Shown: piece after piece, positions 56,323 to 64,000 of the stretch
How the letters are laid out: each line of letters starts with the position of its first letter
Position numbering within the stretch: the stretch's first letter is position 1
Source of the DNA: Pseudomonadota bacterium
GTDB lineage: Bacteria > Pseudomonadota > Gammaproteobacteria > Burkholderiales > Rhodocyclaceae
Direction: 5' to 3'
Assembly (NCBI GenBank): GCA_018241725.1
Contig: JAFEDI010000062.1
Location: 1 to 64,000 of the forward strand
Length of the DNA: 64,000 bases
Notes under the pieces: model-generated
What the model was told of the DNA's origin: nothing
The model's input: the letters and a program-made list of their open reading frames with translations, nothing else
Database searches by the model: none
Made by a program: the position numbers and the translations under genes

Positions 56323-58918
56323 TAACAGAGCCGTGGAAGAGCGCCCGCGCGTGCTGATCGTGGACGATGTCCACGAGAACCTGCATATATTGGTCGGAAT
56401 CCTGCGCGACGAGTACGCCATTTCCGCCGCGACCAGCGGGGACAAGGCCCTCGCACTGGCCCATCGCCATCCGCAGCCCGACCTGATTCTGCTCGATGTC
56501 CGGATGCCCGGCATGGACGGCTATGAAGCGCTCGCCCGGCTGAAAGCCGACCCCGCCACCATGGGAATTCCGGTGATCTTCGTGTCGGCCTTGTCGGATC
56601 CGGAGGACGAAACCCGTGGGCTGGCAATGGGCGCCGCTGATTTCGTCACCAAGCCGGTCAGCCCGGCCCTCCTCAAGGCGCGCATCCGCAGCCAGCTCGA
56701 ATTGAAGCGCTACCGCATCCCGCAGCCACTGGTGAGCATCGCGCCCCACGATGGCGGCGACCGCCAGAAGGCGATCCTGATTGTGGACGACGTGCCCGAG
56801 CACATCCACGGGCTGCTCGAAGCTTTGAAGGACGAATACCGCATCCTCGTGGCCTGTAACGGGAGCCAGGCACTCGAAATCATGCAAGGCACGTCGCCCC
56901 CCGACCTGATCCTGCTCGATGTGGTCATGCCCGACATGGACGGCTACGAGGTGTGCCGCCGCATCAAGGCAACCGCGGTCGGCAGCCGCATTCCGGTCAT
57001 CTTCGTGACGGTCGTTGATGAGACCCGCGACAAGGTGAGGGGCTTTGAACTGGACGCCGCTGACTACATCACCAAGCCCTTCGACATCGACGAGGTGCGT
57101 GCGCGCATCCGCACCCATCTCGAGCTGGCGCGACTGCGGCACGTGCTTGAAGACGTGGTCAGCCAGCGCACGGCCATGCTGCAGCTCAGCGAGGAACGCT
57201 ACCGCCACCTGGCCCATCGAGACGCGCTAACTGGCCTGCCCAACCGGATGCTGTTCGCCGAACAACTGGCTCACGCCATCCTGTCAGCGGAGCGGGGCGC
57301 TACGCCCTTCGCGCTGCTCTTCATCGACCTGGACAACTTCACAAGCATCAATGAAAGCCTCGGCCACGGCGTCGGCGATCAGGTGCTGCTGGAAGTTGCC
57401 AACCGCCTGCGGGTACTCTTTCCCGACAACGATGCCATCGCCCGCATCGGTAGTGACGAATTCAACGTGGTGATGGACATGGCCGTCTGCCATTCGCCGG
57501 TGGACCTCATGGCCCAGCGGGTGATCGATGCCCTGGCCAGGCCGTTCCAGCTGAACGGTGACAGCGTATATGTGGGCGCCAGCCTCGGCATCGCCCTCTA
57601 TCCCAGTGACGGCACCACCGCCGAAGCCCTGCAGAGCAACGCCGACGCCGCGCTGCACCAGGCCAAGGCTCAGGGCAGGGGAAGCCTACGCTTCTTCTCC
57701 CCCGAGATGACCAACCGTGCCCGCCAGCGCCTGACGTTGGAAGCCGAACTGCGCCGCGCCCTCGACAGGGGCGAATTCCGTTTGCACTACCAGCCGCAGA
57801 TCGACCTCGCCGACAATCGCCTCATCGGCCTCGAAGCCCTGGTGCGCTGGGTCCATCCCGAGCGTGGCATCATCTCGCCCGCCGAATTCATTCCCCTCGC
57901 CGAAGAAAACGGCCTCATCGTCCGCCTCGGTGACTGGGTGTTGGATGAAGCCTGCCGGCAGATTCGTGCCTGGTGCGACGCCGGACACGCACCGCGCCGC
58001 ACGGCAGTTAACGTCTCCGCGGTGCAACTGAGCCGCGGACGCCTCGTAGACTCCGTCAAGGGCGCATTGCAGCGCAGCGGCATCGCCCCGCAGCAATTGG
58101 AGCTGGAAATCACCGAGAGCTTCGTGATGGCCAACGAAGACGAGGTTTTCCGCTCCCTCGCTGAGATCAAGGCCCTTGGCGTGCGCCTCTCAATCGACGA
58201 TTTTGGTACCGGCTATTCGTCCCTCGCACGTCTGCAACGGCTGCAGGTCCATAAGCTCAAGATTGACATGTCCTTCGTGCGGGATATGACCACCAACAGC
58301 GGCAACGCTTCCATCGTCAAATCCATCATCGCCCTCGGCCATGGGCTGGGCCTCGAGGTCGTTGCCGAAGGCGTCGAGACCACAGCCCACGCCGACCGAC
58401 TGCGCGCGCTACGTTGCGATGCCGCGCAGGGCTACTGGTTCAGTCGCCCCCTGGCCGCCGATGCCGTGCCTGCCTTCATGAACAGCCTCAAGGATGCACA
58501 TCCCATTCCCCAGCCGGAGATCCCGGGCGCGTTGCTGATCGTAAACCGGGAGCCCGGTGTCCGGTCGGCCCTCAGGCGTGCTCTACGCCGGGAAAACCGT
58601 CGCACGCTGACTGTAGCCAACGGGGAGGCTGCGTTGGCGCTGCTCGCGGAACATCAGATTGGCGTACTGATCGCCGATCAGCGCACGCCGGGGACAGGCG
58701 GGGCAGACCTGCTGTCCCAAGTCAGGCAAGACTATCCTGAGGTCGTGTGCATTGCCCTTTGTTCCGTCGAGGACGAGGACGTGGCCCGCGAGGCTGTCCT
58801 GCGTGGGGATATCTTCCGTTTTCTTGCCAAGCCCTGGTCGGATGCCGAGTTACTGCAGGTAGTGGGAGCAGGGCTGCGGCAATGCGCGGCGCGGAGCGCT
58901 GTGTCAAGGAAGTGCTGA
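56303..58918 (+). CDS. REC-REC-GGDEF-EAL-REC cyclic-di-GMP protein
   Basis: An 871-residue cytoplasmic response regulator with five domains. Receiver 1 has Asp65 ([14 protein letters not shown]) and receiver 2 has Asp206 ([14 protein letters not shown]). The GGDEF domain (about 295-460) carries the changed motif GSDEF (383-387). The EAL domain (about 480-720) has EALVRW and [30 protein letters not shown] and VVAEGVET, so phosphodiesterase residues are kept. Receiver 3 (about 740-860) has Asp792 in [12 protein letters not shown]. It likely degrades cyclic-di-GMP under phosphorelay control by the kinase before it; the synthase site may be weak. Confidence 0.92.
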   Translation: MSQQTSNNRAVEERPRVLIVDDVHENLHILVGILRDEYAISAATSGDKALALAHRHPQPDLILLDVRMPGMDGYEALARLKADPATMGIPVIFVSALSDPEDETRGLAMGAADFVTKPVSPALLKARIRSQLELKRYRIPQPLVSIAPHDGGDRQKAILIVDDVPEHIHGLLEALKDEYRILVACNGSQALEIMQGTSPPDLILLDVVMPDMDGYEVCRRIKATAVGSRIPVIFVTVVDETRDKVRGFELDAADYITKPFDIDEVRARIRTHLELARLRHVLEDVVSQRTAMLQLSEERYRHLAHRDALTGLPNRMLFAEQLAHAILSAERGATPFALLFIDLDNFTSINESLGHGVGDQVLLEVANRLRVLFPDNDAIARIGSDEFNVVMDMAVCHSPVDLMAQRVIDALARPFQLNGDSVYVGASLGIALYPSDGTTAEALQSNADAALHQAKAQGRGSLRFFSPEMTNRARQRLTLEAELRRALDRGEFRLHYQPQIDLADNRLIGLEALVRWVHPERGIISPAEFIPLAEENGLIVRLGDWVLDEACRQIRAWCDAGHAPRRTAVNVSAVQLSRGRLVDSVKGALQRSGIAPQQLELEITESFVMANEDEVFRSLAEIKALGVRLSIDDFGTGYSSLARLQRLQVHKLKIDMSFVRDMTTNSGNASIVKSIIALGHGLGLEVVAEGVETTAHADRLRALRCDAAQGYWFSRPLAADAVPAFMNSLKDAHPIPQPEIPGALLIVNREPGVRSALRRALRRENRRTLTVANGEAALALLAEHQIGVLIADQRTPGTGGADLLSQVRQDYPEVVCIALCSVEDEDVAREAVLRGDIFRFLAKPWSDAELLQVVGAGLRQCAARSAVSRKC

Positions 58919-59136
58919 ACACACGTTTTGACGTATTCCTGTGTCTGGCTGATGTGAAGCCGATGCGTGGATCGGCTTGCGGGCGCTCCGTGCCAACGCG
59001 CTGCGCATCTTCGCGCATGGCGAGAAGGCCACCGGACCGGAGGCGCTGAGCTCAACACCATCGCCGAGCATAGGTTATGCCCAAGGCTTAGAGAGACGCA
59101 GCCCCCTCGCTACGCCCCATCTTGGGCGTGGCGCTC

Positions 59137-59189
59137 ATTCGCAAAAAAGGAAACCTCCGGCCGTGCTGGAGGTTTCCTTTTTTGCGAAT
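59137..59189. terminator. Long bidirectional terminator
   Basis: Perfect 22-base arms (59137-59158 and 59168-59189) enclose a nine-base loop, with GGAAACCTCC at the stem top and six A/six T inside each arm. It separates the cyclic-di-GMP operon from the NRPS region. Confidence 0.85.
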
Positions 59190-59863
59190 CCCGACGCGTT
59201 TCGGGCGTGAATTGATGTTGTGCTGCAGCATCTTTTCTGGAGCCCAATGAGACCGAATTGGAATCCGATGTCAGGATTGCGAAAGGTTAAATGAAAAAAA
59301 CGATATCCGTTGTAAAGAAATTCTGACAGAATCGCGCCCGAAAATTCTATCAGGCAGATTCGGGTAGGAACAACGTCATTATTTTGAAATGCTTATCGAT
59401 AAAACCTGAATAGGCTGACTTTCATGTTGCATGCGCCACATTGGTGCGAGCAATTTGTCACTTTTGGTGCGTGGTGGGGAGAGGCGTAAGCAGGCCAATC
59501 GTCGCCGAGGCGGGCTTCCGCAGCACTCAGGGGTATTTCAGGTTGTGAGCAAATAAGCATTTCATGATGGTCTTAATTTCATCCCTTCACTGCTCGGTAT
59601 CTGCCGGCGGCTGGCATGTATGTATGGCCGTCAATTGGCAAGGTGTGCGATCCATTTTGCCGTGGGCAGACATTCTTGCGGGCCGGAGCGTCTGGCAGGG
59701 TGCGATTGCCTCTGTCGCCGGAGGCTTGCCCGGGTGAAAACATGGCGTGCTGATTGTGGCTTTTTGCACCCGGATTCTGAGCACTCGAAAACTGCCGCAT
59801 TTGCTCAATAAATGCAAAATGCATATTCACATTTGTATTTGAACTCTGAAAGAGGAATTGAAC
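59190..59863 (+). promoter_or_regulatory. 674-base AT-richer leader of the NRPS gene
   Basis: No convincing coding frame is seen. It is richer in A and T than the surrounding genes, which suits a regulated leader or acquired DNA. A weak hairpin CCCGAA/TTCGGG lies near 59326-59356. Near the end are overlapping inverted repeats (see 59812-59834) and an AGAGGAA ribosome site before ATG 59864. No riboswitch or Fur-box match could be supported. Confidence 0.5.
59812..59834. promoter_or_regulatory. Overlapping inverted repeats before NRPS start
   Basis: ATGCA-AAA-TGCAT (59812-59824) overlaps AAATG-eight bases-CATTT (59817-59834), 30 bases before the NRPS start codon. This could be an operator or part of a promoter (TTGCTC and TATTCA are 17 bases apart here). 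The Fur resemblance is too weak to name. Confidence 0.45.
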
Positions 59864-62800
59864 ATGCTCGGCGCACAGGACGATCGGCCGGATGGCGGGG
59901 AAACCGCATCTGAACCCTATTCGCTCACCGAATTGCAGCACGCCTATTGGGTGGGGGAGCAGGAGGCCTACCGGTTTCATACCGTACCTTTCCTGTATCT
60001 CTGCTACTTCAGTGCGAAACTCGATATCCCACGGCTCGAGGCCGCCCTTGGCGCCGTACTGCAAGCCACGCCGGAGCTGTCCATCGAATTCCTGCCGGAT
60101 GCCAGCCAGCGCATGGTGGAGCCGCCGGCCGGTGCGATTTCCCTATCGGTGACCGACTGGCGGGATCGCCCGCCCATCAGTGCGTTCGAGCTGCAGGAAT
60201 TCAACAAGCGGCAGATGGAAGAAAAGCTGGAATTGCTCGGCAAGCACGTCCAGCTGACGGCCTTTCTCGACCGCGTGGCGGAAGGCTATTACCTCAATTT
60301 CGCATTCCGCCTGATTTCCTTCGACGCTTATTCGGTCCGTCTCTTCTTCAACGCCCTGGCCCGCGTCTACAACGGGATGGGGTTGCCAACGCACCCGCGG
60401 GCGCAGTTCCCGGAGTTCATCGAGAAGCGCCGCAACGTGAAGGAAAGCGCGGCCTTCGAACGTTCCTTCAAGTACTGGCAGGACCGTGTCGAGTCCCTCC
60501 GCCACGCGCCCGAACTGCCGGTGGTGGAACACGAGCGCATGCCCGAGCGGTCGAGCTTCAAGCGCGTGCGTTTCCTGCTCGCACCGGAGCGTGTCGCGCA
60601 CATCAATGCGCAGGCACGCCGGCTGGGTGTCAGCCTGAGCGCCGTGTTCTGCACCGCTTACGCGGACGTCCTGCGCCTGTGGTCGCGCAATCCGTCCTTC
60701 GCCATCAACATGCTGATGAGCCACCGGCCGTCGAACGATCCACGCTACCAGCGCGCTTACGGCAACTTCGGCAGCACGCTGCTGTTGGAGGCGGCGGACA
60801 CCCGCGGCAGCTTCCTGGAGCGGGCCAAAGCGCTGCAGATGCAGCTGGCGCGGGATATCCGTCATGCGCGCGTGGCCGGTGTGGACGTGATCCAGGCCAT
60901 GGGCCGCGTCGGGGCAGGGCTGCCGGTGATGCCGGTGGTGTTCGCCAGCTCGCTGGGGCTCGACATGCCCGACGACATCCTGCTGCCGAGCGCGGCGGGC
61001 TGGGCGAGCTGCGGCGGCGGGCTGCATACGCCGCAGGTGTGGCTGGACTGCCAGGTCTACATGTACGGCGACGAGCTGGTGATGAACTGGGACTACGTCG
61101 AGGGCCTGTTCCTGCCCGGCGTCGTCGAGGAGATGTTCGAGACCTTCCAGCGCCACGTCGAGGCCATCATGGCAGCGGAAGTGCCGGAGGAGGCGATGCT
61201 GCTGCCGCAGCTGCCGGCCGCCGCACTGCAGGCCCGCGAGGCGGCCAACCGCACGGACAAGGCATTGCCGACCGGGCGCCTGCAGGATTTCTTCGCCGAG
61301 GCCTGTACGCGCCACGGGGACCGGCCGGCGCTCATCGCCAGCGACCGGACCGTCGCTTACAAGGACCTGTGGTGCTGGACCACGAACCTGGCGGCGCGGC
61401 TGCGCGGCGCCGGTGTCGGCCCCAACGATCTGGTGGCCATCGTGTCGCGGCGCAGCTGGCGTCAGGTGGCTGCGACGATGGCGGTGGTGCAGTCCGGCGG
61501 TGCCTACCTGCCGATCACCGCCGACCAACCGGTGGCGCGCAAGGAGTGGCTGATCGCCCGACCTGGCGTGAAGGTCGTTCTGATCGAGCGCGATCTGGCA
61601 GACGGACTCAAGGTGCCGGCCGGCGTCACGGCGATGCTGCTCGACGAGATGTTGTCGGACGAGGTGCCGGAAGCTGCCGCCATCGAGCCCGTGCAGTGCG
61701 AGCAGGATCTGGCCTACGTGATCTTCACGTCGGGCTCGACCGGGCAGCCGAAGGGCGTCGCCATCGACCACCGTGGCGCCGTCAACACCATTCAGGACGT
61801 CATCGCGCGCTTCGGCCTTGGCTGTGAAGACCGCCTGATCGGACTGTCCAGCTTCAACTTCGACCTGTCGGTGTTCGACATCTTCGGCGGTCTCGGCGCC
61901 GGCGCGGCGCTGGTGCTGCCGCCCCACAGCGAGACGCCGGCGCCGGACGAATGGGCGGCCGTCGTGCGTAATCATGGCGTAACCGTCTGGAACACCGTGC
62001 CGGCGTCCCTCGAGATGTTGATCGAGTTCCTCGGGCCGCTGGCCACCAGCGAGCTGCGGTCGCTGCGCTTGGTGATGCTGAGCGGCGACTGGATCCCGGT
62101 GACGCTGCCCGAGCGCCTGAAGCACACCGTGCCGGGCGCGACGCTGATCAGCCTGGGCGGCGCGACGGAAGCGTCGATCTGGTCCAACTATTTCCCGGTC
62201 GATGGCGTGCCGGCCAACTGGAAGAGCATTCCCTACGGCTGGCCGCTGGCCAACCAGAGCTTCCATGTGCTGAACCGCGACCTGCAGCCGGCGCCGGACT
62301 GGGTGCCGGGTGACCTGTACATCGGCGGCATCGGTCTGGCGCGGGAGTATTACGACGATCCGGTGCGTACCGCCGAGAGCTTCATCGTCCACCCGCAGAC
62401 CGGCGAGCGCCTGTACCGCACCGGCGACGTGGGCCGCTACCACGAGGACGGCTGTCTGGAATTCCTCGGCCGGCTGGACGGCCAGGTGAAGATCCGCGGC
62501 TTCCGTATCGAGCTGGAAGAGATCGACGCGACGCTGGTGCGCTATCCGGGCATCCGGGCCGCGGCGACGGTGGTCGTCCGCAAGGGCAGCGACAGCCGCC
62601 TGGTGGCCTTCTACCAGCCTGCGGGCCCGCACCTGCCTGTGGCCGACGAGATCCGCACCCACCTGGCCGCAAGTCTTGCGCCGTACATGGTGCCGTCCCA
62701 GTTCATGGGGCTCGATGCGCTGCCGGTGACGCCCAACGGCAAGGTCGACCGCAAGGCGCTGACTGCATTGGCTGAATCGCTGAGCCACGACGCCGGCCCG

Positions 62801-63919
62801 CGACGGATGCCGGAGAGCGAGACCGAGCGGCGCCTGGCGACGCTGTGGTGCCAGCTCCTGGGCGTCGAATCCATCGGGGCCGAAGAGGAGTTCTTCGATC
62901 TGGGTGGCACCTCGCTGCTGGCGGTTCGCCTGATCAACGCGATCACCGCCGAGTTCGGTCGCAGTCTGCCGCTTGTGTCGCTGCTGCGCCACGGCACCAT
63001 CGCCGCGCAGGCTGTCATGCTCGACAAGGACGTGAATGCGCGTGGTGAGCAGCGCGGCGCGCTGGCTGTCCTGCGCGAAGGGGAGCAGGGCATTCTGGTG
63101 GTCGTGCATCCGGTGGGCGGCAACATCCTGTGCTACCGGGAACTCCTCGACATGCTGCCGCCGGGCATGACGGTGCTCGGCCTGCAGTCGCCGGGCGACG
63201 GCAGTAAGCGGGATCTGCCGGGCCTGGCTGCGAGTTACGTGGACGCCCTGTCGGCCTGGACCCAGGGCCGGCGCATCCATCTGCTCGGCTGGTCGATGGG
63301 CGGTGTGATCGCCCAGGAGATGGCCCGGCAGCTGGAGATGAGCGGAATGGCACCGGCCAGCGTGACGATGATCGACAGCTGGATGGGCGCGCGCCAGGGC
63401 GGCTCCCAGCGCCTCGAAGGCGAGGTGCTTATGCGCAATTTCCTGCGCGACCTGATCGGCGGCGACCTGCCGCGGGACTTCGACGCGCTGGCGGAGCTGT
63501 CCGAGGCGGACCGGCCGGCCTTCGTCGTCCATACCCTGCAGCGCACCGGCGGCGTGGCCGTCTCCGAAGACGAGTTCCGCACGCTGCTCGCCGAATACCA
63601 GGCCAACTACAACGCGCTGGTCAATCACCAGGCGCGGGTCACCGCGACGCCGGTACGGCTGTACCGGGCCAGCCGCAGCATGGACTTCCCGCTGCTGGCG
63701 CCGTTCGCCGTTCCGGAAATGGCCAACCTGCAGGTGATCGACTGGGAAGGCGACCACTTCTCGGTGGTCGGCCGCGCCTCCCTGGAGCGGATCGTGGTGC
63801 AGTCTCTCGGCCTCGCCGACGACGCCCGCTGCGCACAGCCGGAGGACGGCGCTTTACTGCCGGCCGGCAAACGTGTCTCCGACTCGGACAACTCTCAAAT
63901 GGAATCGACCCTTCAATGA
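59864..63919 (+). CDS. Single-module NRPS (Cy-A-T-TE), predicted cysteine
   Basis: A 1351-residue synthetase. Cyclization domain (about 15-440): LQHAYWVG, VVFASSLG and TPQVWLD (389-395) are Cy marks, but the key DxxxxDxxS motif reads RLISFDAYS (Arg149 for the first Asp). Adenylation domain (about 470-970): FTSGSTGQPKG at 621-631; specificity residues Asp667, Leu668, Phe671, Asn710, Met738, Ser740, Leu764, Ile772 and Trp773 are close to the cysteine code DLYNLSLIW. Carrier domain: LGGTSL with Ser1017. Thioesterase: GWSMGG Ser1144, Asp1171 and His1298. It suggests a thiazoline product. ATG 59864 follows AGAGGAA. Stop overlaps the next start. Confidence 0.9.
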   Translation: MLGAQDDRPDGGETASEPYSLTELQHAYWVGEQEAYRFHTVPFLYLCYFSAKLDIPRLEAALGAVLQATPELSIEFLPDASQRMVEPPAGAISLSVTDWRDRPPISAFELQEFNKRQMEEKLELLGKHVQLTAFLDRVAEGYYLNFAFRLISFDAYSVRLFFNALARVYNGMGLPTHPRAQFPEFIEKRRNVKESAAFERSFKYWQDRVESLRHAPELPVVEHERMPERSSFKRVRFLLAPERVAHINAQARRLGVSLSAVFCTAYADVLRLWSRNPSFAINMLMSHRPSNDPRYQRAYGNFGSTLLLEAADTRGSFLERAKALQMQLARDIRHARVAGVDVIQAMGRVGAGLPVMPVVFASSLGLDMPDDILLPSAAGWASCGGGLHTPQVWLDCQVYMYGDELVMNWDYVEGLFLPGVVEEMFETFQRHVEAIMAAEVPEEAMLLPQLPAAALQAREAANRTDKALPTGRLQDFFAEACTRHGDRPALIASDRTVAYKDLWCWTTNLAARLRGAGVGPNDLVAIVSRRSWRQVAATMAVVQSGGAYLPITADQPVARKEWLIARPGVKVVLIERDLADGLKVPAGVTAMLLDEMLSDEVPEAAAIEPVQCEQDLAYVIFTSGSTGQPKGVAIDHRGAVNTIQDVIARFGLGCEDRLIGLSSFNFDLSVFDIFGGLGAGAALVLPPHSETPAPDEWAAVVRNHGVTVWNTVPASLEMLIEFLGPLATSELRSLRLVMLSGDWIPVTLPERLKHTVPGATLISLGGATEASIWSNYFPVDGVPANWKSIPYGWPLANQSFHVLNRDLQPAPDWVPGDLYIGGIGLAREYYDDPVRTAESFIVHPQTGERLYRTGDVGRYHEDGCLEFLGRLDGQVKIRGFRIELEEIDATLVRYPGIRAAATVVVRKGSDSRLVAFYQPAGPHLPVADEIRTHLAASLAPYMVPSQFMGLDALPVTPNGKVDRKALTALAESLSHDAGPRRMPESETERRLATLWCQLLGVESIGAEEEFFDLGGTSLLAVRLINAITAEFGRSLPLVSLLRHGTIAAQAVMLDKDVNARGEQRGALAVLREGEQGILVVVHPVGGNILCYRELLDMLPPGMTVLGLQSPGDGSKRDLPGLAASYVDALSAWTQGRRIHLLGWSMGGVIAQEMARQLEMSGMAPASVTMIDSWMGARQGGSQRLEGEVLMRNFLRDLIGGDLPRDFDALAELSEADRPAFVVHTLQRTGGVAVSEDEFRTLLAEYQANYNALVNHQARVTATPVRLYRASRSMDFPLLAPFAVPEMANLQVIDWEGDHFSVVGRASLERIVVQSLGLADDARCAQPEDGALLPAGKRVSDSDNSQMESTLQ

Positions 63920-64000
63920 GCGAACACTTCGACACCCTCGTCATCGGCGGCGGACAGGCCGGGCTGGCGACGAGCTACCACCTTTCCCTCCAGCAGCGTT
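63916..64000 (+). CDS. FAD/NAD(P)-dependent oxidoreductase (partial, cut by window edge)
   Basis: Only the first 28 codons are in the window. The start ATG 63916 overlaps the NRPS stop codon in ATGA, so translation is coupled. The sequence begins MSEHFDTLVIGGGQAGLATS, a Rossmann GGGQAG dinucleotide-binding motif typical of flavin monooxygenases and related oxidoreductases. It probably modifies the NRPS product, for example by oxidation or hydroxylation, but the rest of the protein is needed. It is incomplete at the 3' side. Confidence 0.75.
   Translation, partial: MSEHFDTLVIGGGQAGLATSYHLSLQQR

Noticed and set aside
59812-59834. Fur box before the NRPS
   Set aside because: Matches are only partial and the arm spacing is wrong; a siderophore role would make it attractive but the evidence is too weak.
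60143-63757. Very long open frame (1204 codons) on the minus strand inside the NRPS gene
   Set aside because: It is a shadow of the GC-rich NRPS reading frame: high Arg/His/Gln/Ala composition, no recognisable motif, and the plus-strand frame has complete catalytic domains.

Overview
The window looks like chromosomal DNA of a GC-rich betaproteobacterium, most likely a Rhodocyclales relative of Azoarcus, Thauera or Zoogloea. This is an inference from the gene mix: an HU protein of betaproteobacterial type, a HiPIP, a TonB-ExbB-ExbD operon, Prc, and a DUF1302/DUF1329/MMPL lipid-type cluster. No rRNA, tRNA or CRISPR was seen. Function calls come from reading motifs; no database search was run.

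Left part (1-23 kb), metal, stress and housekeeping. After a leader with a strong hairpin and a possible frame-shifted small gene come a rubrerythrin-VIT1 metal transporter and a beta-CASP nuclease. Next are a 1325-residue hybrid sensor kinase with a CorC-type membrane protein, a CusRS-like metal two-component pair, and a tonB-exbB-exbD operon divergent from a TonB-dependent receptor across a Fur-like box. A NarL-type regulator, LplT-like transporter, LysR regulator, alr, radA and hupB follow.

Middle (23-34 kb): prc, a methyltransferase, an 11-copy 21-bp repeat array directly before a HiPIP gene, a FrnE/DsbA-like protein and a small hydrolase. Then comes a minus-strand group (MFS, BKACE/DUF849, TauD-type dioxygenase, quinone oxidoreductase, Usp-hemerythrin fusion).

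Catabolic block (34-49.6 kb): a MalT-like LuxR regulator is divergent from that group. It is followed by nine closely spaced co-directional genes: DUF1302, DUF1329, YCF48-like, MMPL/RND, YeiH exporter, acyl-CoA ligase, CoA-transferase A and B, and acyl-CoA dehydrogenase. Together they suggest import or envelope handling, CoA activation and beta-oxidation of a lipid-like acid, with the dioxygenase and BKACE trimming the substrate. The substrate is not known.

Right part (49.5-64 kb): a KfrA-like coiled-coil DNA-binding protein is divergent from a tyrosine recombinase across a perfect 22-bp palindrome. A three-gene signalling operon follows (periplasmic binding protein, hybrid kinase, REC-REC-GGDEF-EAL-REC protein). 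After a 22-bp-arm bidirectional terminator and a 674-bp AT-richer leader comes the best candidate for something new: a one-module NRPS (Cy-A-T-TE) predicted to use cysteine, overlapping by 4 bp a flavin oxidoreductase that runs off the right edge. This is probably the left border of a thiazoline/thiazole natural product cluster.
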